Source: Limnohabitans sp. (GTDB lineage: Bacteria > Pseudomonadota > Gammaproteobacteria > Burkholderiales > Burkholderiaceae_C). From it: a DNA stretch of 58,137 bases. Location: NCBI GenBank assembly GCA_021300495.1, contig JAJTDK010000022.1:1-58137 (forward strand), given 5' to 3'. The number at the start of each line of letters is the position of its first letter. Position 1 is the first letter of the stretch. Positions 53,653 through 58,137 of the stretch are shown here, piece after piece. The position numbers were made by a program, and so were the translations under genes. The notes below the pieces were generated by a model. It searched no databases. It had not been told where the DNA came from and saw only the letters and a list, made by a program, of their open reading frames with translations.

Positions 53653-54426
53653 TTAATTGCCTTTGAGTGCCTCGTGAAAGTTGGTGATTTCTTTTTTGAT
53701 GCCCGCAATCATGGATGTGAGATCAGAGGTGATCATCACCATATCAAAGCCACGCTTAACCGATGCTGCGGCAAACTCAGCGCTCGCGCAATGCATGCAC
53801 ACCTTTTTGCCATGGCGATGGGCCACCTCTTTAATGCGATCGCAGGTAGACATGTGAAGCGGATCTGGGTTGTCAGCGCGGGGTGCCATGCCCAAAGCGT
53901 AAGAAAGATCAGCGGGGCCAATGTAGATGACATCTACACCGGGTGTCGCGCAAATCTCTTCCAAATTATTCAAGCCTTCTTTCGTCTCGATCATGGCCAT
54001 CAACAGGATTTCATCATTGGCTTTAGAAAAATAATCTGGGCCGTGAATTTGCAAAGCACGGACAGGACCTGACGAACGGTCACCCACTGGGGGATAGCGG
54101 CAAGCCGAAACTGCCTTACGGGCTTCCGCGGCGTTGTTGATCAGGGGAACAATGATGGCCGAGGCGCCGAAGTCCAAGGCCTTCATAATGGCGGCGGGTT
54201 CATTCCACCCCACACGCACGACTGGGGCCGCATCGGTTGCTGAAACTGCTTGCAGCATTTCCATCAAGTTGCTCAAGCCAGTCACGCCATGCTGCATATC
54301 TACACACACTGCATCAAAACCTTGTCTGGCCATGATTTCAGCTGTAAAGGTGTTGGCAATGGAGATCCATCCCAAGGTAACAGGCTTGCCTTGCGCCCAT
54401 AGTTGCTTAATTTTGTTGGGTTTCAT
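53653..54426 (-). CDS. HpcH/HpaI-family class II aldolase
   Basis: The 257-residue TIM-barrel protein has the family motifs: VTLGWISIANTFTAEIMARQGFDAVCVDMQHG with the catalytic His, VRVGWNEPAAIMKALDFGASAIIVPLINNAAEA, and metal ligands Glu in LLMAMIETKEGLNNLEEI and Asp in VDVIYIGPADLSYALG. It cleaves or forms 2-keto-4-hydroxy acids using a divalent metal. It is a single gene with no operon partners, so the pathway is not clear. Confidence 0.9.
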   Translation of the reverse strand: MKPNKIKQLWAQGKPVTLGWISIANTFTAEIMARQGFDAVCVDMQHGVTGLSNLMEMLQAVSATDAAPVVRVGWNEPAAIMKALDFGASAIIVPLINNAAEARKAVSACRYPPVGDRSSGPVRALQIHGPDYFSKANDEILLMAMIETKEGLNNLEEICATPGVDVIYIGPADLSYALGMAPRADNPDPLHMSTCDRIKEVAHRHGKKVCMHCASAEFAAASVKRGFDMVMITSDLTSMIAGIKKEITNFHEALKGN

Positions 54427-54674
54427 TTTGATTACTTTTTGTGATCTTCTTTAAGTCTGCATTATGAAGAGTATCTGCACTTGCAACTTGGCAGCCTTCA
54501 AAATGTCGTTTTCTAGAGACGGCCGTCGCTGGTAAAGCGATTGTGCCTCGGGGTTCGAAAAAGTTGAGCTATGCCATCGCGAGTTGGCTAAAAAGTGCAA
54601 AAATCAATGTCCAGAGCCTCTTTTGAACGCCTAAATACCCCTTTAGAAGCTCGGCTCACGTATCATTTGACCCC

Positions 54675-56066
54675 ATGAACATCATCATCCTGGGCGCCGG
54701 CCGTGTGGGCGAAAGCGTCGCTGAAAGCCTGGTTTCCGAGCAAAACGATATCACCGTCATCGACCAAGATCCGGCTCGCCTCAGGCTGCTCGAAGAGCGC
54801 TTGGACCTGCGCGGTGTAGTGGGTAACGGAATTCAACCCTCGGTGCTGCGCGAAGCCGGGGCCCAAGACGCTGACATGGTCATTGGTTGCGCCGCGGCAG
54901 ATGAGTCAAACTTGGTGTTCTGCAAGATCGCCCACGACGTTTTCAGCGTGCCCACCACCATCGCCCGTCTGCGCTCACCCGAGTTCAACGAGGGCGATGA
55001 GTTGTTGGGCAAGTCGGGGTTTGCCGTTAACCATGTGATCTGTCCTGAAGAGTCAGTCATGCGCTACATAGAGCAGCTCATCCAGTACCCCGAGGCCTTG
55101 CAAGTACTTGAATTTGCCGACGGCCGCGTCAGCCTGATCGTAGTGCGTGCGGCCGCCGACAGCCTGCTGGTAAACCACACCATTGCCGAGTTTCGCGACC
55201 GACTTCCGGATGCCGAGATGCGCGTGGTGGCCGTGTACCGGCAAGACACGCAGGTGGACGCCTTGCCCGAGACCCGCATATTGCCGGGCGACGAGGTGTT
55301 TGTGTTGGCAGACACCCGCAAAATTACCTCCGTGTTGGCCGGCATCCACAAAACTGACCAGCCTGTAAGGCGCCTGATGCTGGCCGGTGGCGGCAAGGTG
55401 GGCTTGCGTTTGGCACGCATTCTGGCGGACCAATACGATGTGAAGCTGATCGAACGCGATAAAAATCGCTGCGCATATTTGGCCAGTCAGTTGCCTTCCA
55501 GCACCTTAATTCTGAATGGCGACGGTGCCGATGAAGACTTGTTGCACGAAGAGAGTGTGAACGAGATGGATTTGTTTCTGTCGCTGACCAGCGACGACGA
55601 GGACAACATCATGTCGGCCATGCTGGCCAAACGCATGGGCGCGAGGCGCGTCATGGCCCTGATCAACCGCCGTGCATATGCCGACATGATGCAAGGCAGC
55701 ACGATTGACATCGCGATCTCACCTGCGCAAACCGTGATTGGCGAGTTGTTGGCGCACCTGCGTCGTGGCGATGTGGCCGCGGTACACAGCCTGCGCCGTG
55801 GCGCAGCCGAGGCGCTGGAGGGCATTGCACGAGGTGACATCAAGACGTCGAAATTGGTGGGGCGCCGTGTCGAACAAATCAAACTGCCCCAAGGCGTGAG
55901 CATGGGCGCTATTGTGCGTGGCCAGGACAATCAATCAGAGGTGCTAATGCCTCACCACGACACCCTGATAGAGGCCGATGACCACATCATCTTGTTCATC
56001 CCCAACAAACGCGATGTGCGTGCGGTGGAAAAACTTTTTCAGGTCAGCGCGACCTTTTTTGGGTGA
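54675..56066 (+). CDS. trkA: Trk potassium uptake regulatory subunit TrkA
   Basis: The 463-residue protein holds two tandem RCK modules, each an NAD-binding fold plus TrkA-C domain: IIILGAGRVGESVAESLV at the start and LMLAGGGKVGLRLARILADQYDVKLIERD near 232. It binds NAD(H) and nucleotides and gates the TrkH channel. It overlaps trkH by 1 base. The region 54.7-57.5 kb looks G+C-richer by eye than the adjoining genes. Confidence 0.95.
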   Translation: MNIIILGAGRVGESVAESLVSEQNDITVIDQDPARLRLLEERLDLRGVVGNGIQPSVLREAGAQDADMVIGCAAADESNLVFCKIAHDVFSVPTTIARLRSPEFNEGDELLGKSGFAVNHVICPEESVMRYIEQLIQYPEALQVLEFADGRVSLIVVRAAADSLLVNHTIAEFRDRLPDAEMRVVAVYRQDTQVDALPETRILPGDEVFVLADTRKITSVLAGIHKTDQPVRRLMLAGGGKVGLRLARILADQYDVKLIERDKNRCAYLASQLPSSTLILNGDGADEDLLHEESVNEMDLFLSLTSDDEDNIMSAMLAKRMGARRVMALINRRAYADMMQGSTIDIAISPAQTVIGELLAHLRRGDVAAVHSLRRGAAEALEGIARGDIKTSKLVGRRVEQIKLPQGVSMGAIVRGQDNQSEVLMPHHDTLIEADDHIILFIPNKRDVRAVEKLFQVSATFFG

Positions 56067-57529
56067 TGTTCACTTTCTTTGCACCTGTGCTGTCCTTGAT
56101 GGCACGCATCTTGATTGCGTTCTCGGTGACTTTTTTGGTGCCGGGTATTTGGGCCTGGTTTGAAGATCACCAAGATTTGCAATTGATTTGGTTGGCTGTC
56201 TCTGGTTTAACGGCACTCAGTGGCTTGGCATTGGCGGCGATCACTCAAAACCATCGGCGTGAATTAAAGACCAAAGACGGCTTCTTGTTGGTCAACATGG
56301 TGTGGTTGGTTTTGCCAGCCTACTCCGCCCTGCCCCTGATGTTTTTAGTGCCTGAAATCACTTGGTTCAAAGCTTACTTTGAGGCCATGAGCGCGCTTAC
56401 CGCCACGGGCGCCACAGCTTTAACGGGGCTTGATCATTTGCCGGTTTCGGTCAATATATGGCGCTGCTTTTTGCAGCTGATCGGGGGGCTGGGCATCATG
56501 CTGTTGGTTGTGGCAGTGTTACCCATGTTGGGATTGGGCGGCATGCAGCTTTACAAAACCGAAACGCCCGGCCCCATGAAAGACACCAAGTTCACCCCCC
56601 GCATTGCCGAAACAGCGCGGGGCTTGTGGGGCGTGTACTTCTTGTTTTCTGGCGCTTGCCTGTTGGCTTACCGCTGGGCCGGTATGAGCTGGGCCGATGC
56701 CTTCATGCACATGTGCACCACCATGGGCTTGGGTGGTTTTTCTTCCTACGATGCCAGTTTTGGGCACTTCAACTCGCCCATGGTCGAGTGGGTGGCCATC
56801 GTGTTCATGACCTTGGCGGGAATCAGTTTTGTGCGCTACTTTGTTGTGCTGCGCAGCCGCTCCATTGCCCCCATCAGCAACGATCGTGAAATCCGAACCT
56901 ACTTGGCGGTTTTGTTGGTGGCCACCTTGTTGGTGATGGCTTTGTTGTTGGCGCATGGTGTTTACGACGACGGGATGGAGGCCTTGCGGATCAGTGCCTT
57001 CCATGTGGTGTCTTTGGCCACCACCACAGGTTATGCCGCCACCGATTACACACAGTGGCCGGTGTTTGCTCCGATCTTGTTGATGTTTTTGGGCTGCTTT
57101 GCAACGTGTGCGGGCTCCACGGGTGGCGGCATCAAGATGGTGCGCATGGTCTTGCTGGTTAAGCAAGCCCGGCGCGAGTTGGTTCGCATCATCCACCCCC
57201 GTGTCATCAACCCGGTCACGCTAGGCGGCACCGTAATACCCATGTCGGTCATGACGGCGGTGCTTGGCTTCATGCTCATTTATGGCGGTGTCACCATGAG
57301 TCTGAGCATGCTGCTCTTGCTCAGTGGCTTGGATGTTGTGACTGCATTTTCGGCTGTGATTGCTACCGTCAACAACATCGGCCCTGGCTTGGGTGAAGTC
57401 GGACCCTCAGGCAATTACGGCGGCCTGAGCCCCTTCCAGCTAGGTGTGTTGAGTTTTGCCATGCTGCTGGGCCGACTGGAGCTGCTGTCTGTGCTGGTTT
57501 TGTTCAGCTCACACTTCTGGCGTAAATAA
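56066..57529 (+). CDS. trkH: Trk potassium uptake membrane subunit TrkH
   Basis: From the ATG at 56066, overlapping the trkA stop, the product is 487 residues. It has the four selectivity-filter-like loops of the Trk/Ktr family: MSALTATGATALTGLDHLP, MCTTMGLGGFSSYDASFGHFNSP, SLATTTGYAATDY and the last loop ATVNNIGPGLGEVGPSGNY. CAGSTGGGIKMVRMVLL marks the region after the third pore loop. It imports K+ with TrkA. Confidence 0.95.
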   Translation: MFTFFAPVLSLMARILIAFSVTFLVPGIWAWFEDHQDLQLIWLAVSGLTALSGLALAAITQNHRRELKTKDGFLLVNMVWLVLPAYSALPLMFLVPEITWFKAYFEAMSALTATGATALTGLDHLPVSVNIWRCFLQLIGGLGIMLLVVAVLPMLGLGGMQLYKTETPGPMKDTKFTPRIAETARGLWGVYFLFSGACLLAYRWAGMSWADAFMHMCTTMGLGGFSSYDASFGHFNSPMVEWVAIVFMTLAGISFVRYFVVLRSRSIAPISNDREIRTYLAVLLVATLLVMALLLAHGVYDDGMEALRISAFHVVSLATTTGYAATDYTQWPVFAPILLMFLGCFATCAGSTGGGIKMVRMVLLVKQARRELVRIIHPRVINPVTLGGTVIPMSVMTAVLGFMLIYGGVTMSLSMLLLLSGLDVVTAFSAVIATVNNIGPGLGEVGPSGNYGGLSPFQLGVLSFAMLLGRLELLSVLVLFSSHFWRK

Positions 57530-57630
57530 AGGCTGGGTTTTTCGAACTTAGTCTCCTTAGATTTTGTCCGCCTTTGCCCAATCATGAAACGGGACAGAAT
57601 GGACAGCTTTGTTAGCATCCAACTTTTATA

Positions 57631-58137
57631 TTGCGTGGTGCATCATTGATTTTTCCTACCGATTTAGCTTCGTTCCTTGAATTGTTGCGCCTACACGGTG
57701 ATGAGGCCTACGGACTCATCTTCGCATTTGCTGCGTCTCACAGCCTGCTGCTAACTCTGTTTGCTGGTTATGCCTCCAGTACAGAGGCTCTTAATCTTGG
57801 CACCCTCATTCCCGTGGTCTGGGCTGGCAGTTTTTTGGGGGATACGATCCGCTTCGGTATAGGACGCTATTTCGGTACACAATGGCTTTCACCTTTCCCA
57901 AGGCTTCAACGCAGCATTCAGACAGTTGTGCGGTTGGTAGATCGCTACTATGTATGGCTCATTCTGTTGCATCGCTATCCTCACGGAATTCGCGGTGTTG
58001 CTGGATTTGCCTTCGGAATGTCCCGGTTATCCTGGCCGACATTTCTGGTGTTCAATTTCGTTGCGGCTGGAATTTGGTCTGGTATCGTTTTATCAACCGG
58101 CCATGCGTTTGGCCAAATTTCAGAGAAGCTGTTAAAC
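57631..58137 (+). CDS. DedA-family membrane protein (VTT domain), cut by the window end
   Basis: The open frame reads LIFPTDLASFLELLRLHGDEAYG, FAASHSLLLTLFAGYASS and, later, GSFLGDTIRFGIGRYFG and HRYPHGIRGVAGFAFGMSRLSWPTFLVFNFVAAGIWS. These are DedA/SNARE-associated family features: an acidic residue and the glycine-rich and arginine motifs of the re-entrant loops. Members flip lipids such as undecaprenyl phosphate. There is no ATG; in-frame stop TAG at 57613, with TTG at 57631 or 57646 as possible starts. About 165 residues are visible of some 200. Confidence 0.75.
   Translation, partial: MRGASLIFPTDLASFLELLRLHGDEAYGLIFAFAASHSLLLTLFAGYASSTEALNLGTLIPVVWAGSFLGDTIRFGIGRYFGTQWLSPFPRLQRSIQTVVRLVDRYYVWLILLHRYPHGIRGVAGFAFGMSRLSWPTFLVFNFVAAGIWSGIVLSTGHAFGQISEKLLN

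Noticed and set aside
1-58137. CRISPR arrays, tRNA and rRNA genes, insertion sequences, phage genes
   Set aside because: No regularly spaced repeats, no complete tRNA cloverleaf, and no transposase, integrase or phage structural motifs were seen.

Overview
The window looks like a chromosomal segment of a betaproteobacterium of the order Burkholderiales, most likely the family Comamonadaceae (a Limnohabitans- or Rhodoferax-like freshwater bacterium). That placement is an inference. It rests on Bug/TctC-type solute receptors, the Anbu operon, a TIGR04076 gene, a ureDABCEFG cluster and moderate G+C. I see no rRNA, tRNA, CRISPR array, insertion sequence or prophage gene.

Layout. (1) 1-1850 is an eroded edge: a reductive-dehalogenase-like gene, a 24-codon stub of an AEC transporter and a type II haloacid dehalogenase, all damaged by deletions. 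(2) 1957-14709, all on the minus strand, is a phosphorus-acquisition block: an ABC importer operon ending in gph and glpQ, phnDCEE, and phoX followed closely by a Bug receptor. (3) 14987-18898 is the conserved Anbu operon (proteasome-like peptidase, transglutaminase, alpha-E protein, ATP-grasp). (4) 19042-20646 holds a type II NADH dehydrogenase with a small cysteine-pair protein. (5) 20969-26777 is a complete urease operon with a relic of the urea transporter gene urtE and a small His-rich membrane protein between ureA and ureB. (6) 26831-36370 is a catabolic block: MarR, small HTH and LuxR regulators, an amidase, an aminotransferase, a tripartite tricarboxylate-type transporter (TctCBA) and a broken amidohydrolase. 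(7) 36475-41554 has a GntR regulator with a divergent TRAP transporter, a TIGR04076 protein and an aldo/keto reductase. (8) 41556-44210 is an arsenate-extrusion operon gap-arsJ-arsR behind a very good PhoB-type promoter. (9) 44469-45539 has trxC and a methyltransferase. (10) 45555-53567 looks like a sulfur-stress and respiration locus: rhodanese-cydAB on one strand and an RND efflux operon with a DUF2892 protein on the other, each preceded by nearly the same ATACCC/GGGTAT palindrome. (11) 53653-58137 has an HpaI-type aldolase, trkAH and a partial DedA-family gene.

The most interesting signals are regulatory. There is a Pho box plus -10 in front of the arsenate operon, twin CsoR/CstR-like palindromes flanking 48.4-49.0 kb, and a 56-bp promoter module duplicated at 27.4 and 30.5 kb that links a MarR gene to an aminotransferase-transporter operon. 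A second theme is damage: four genes carry internal deletions (three out of frame, one in frame), which means either active gene loss or systematic assembly error.
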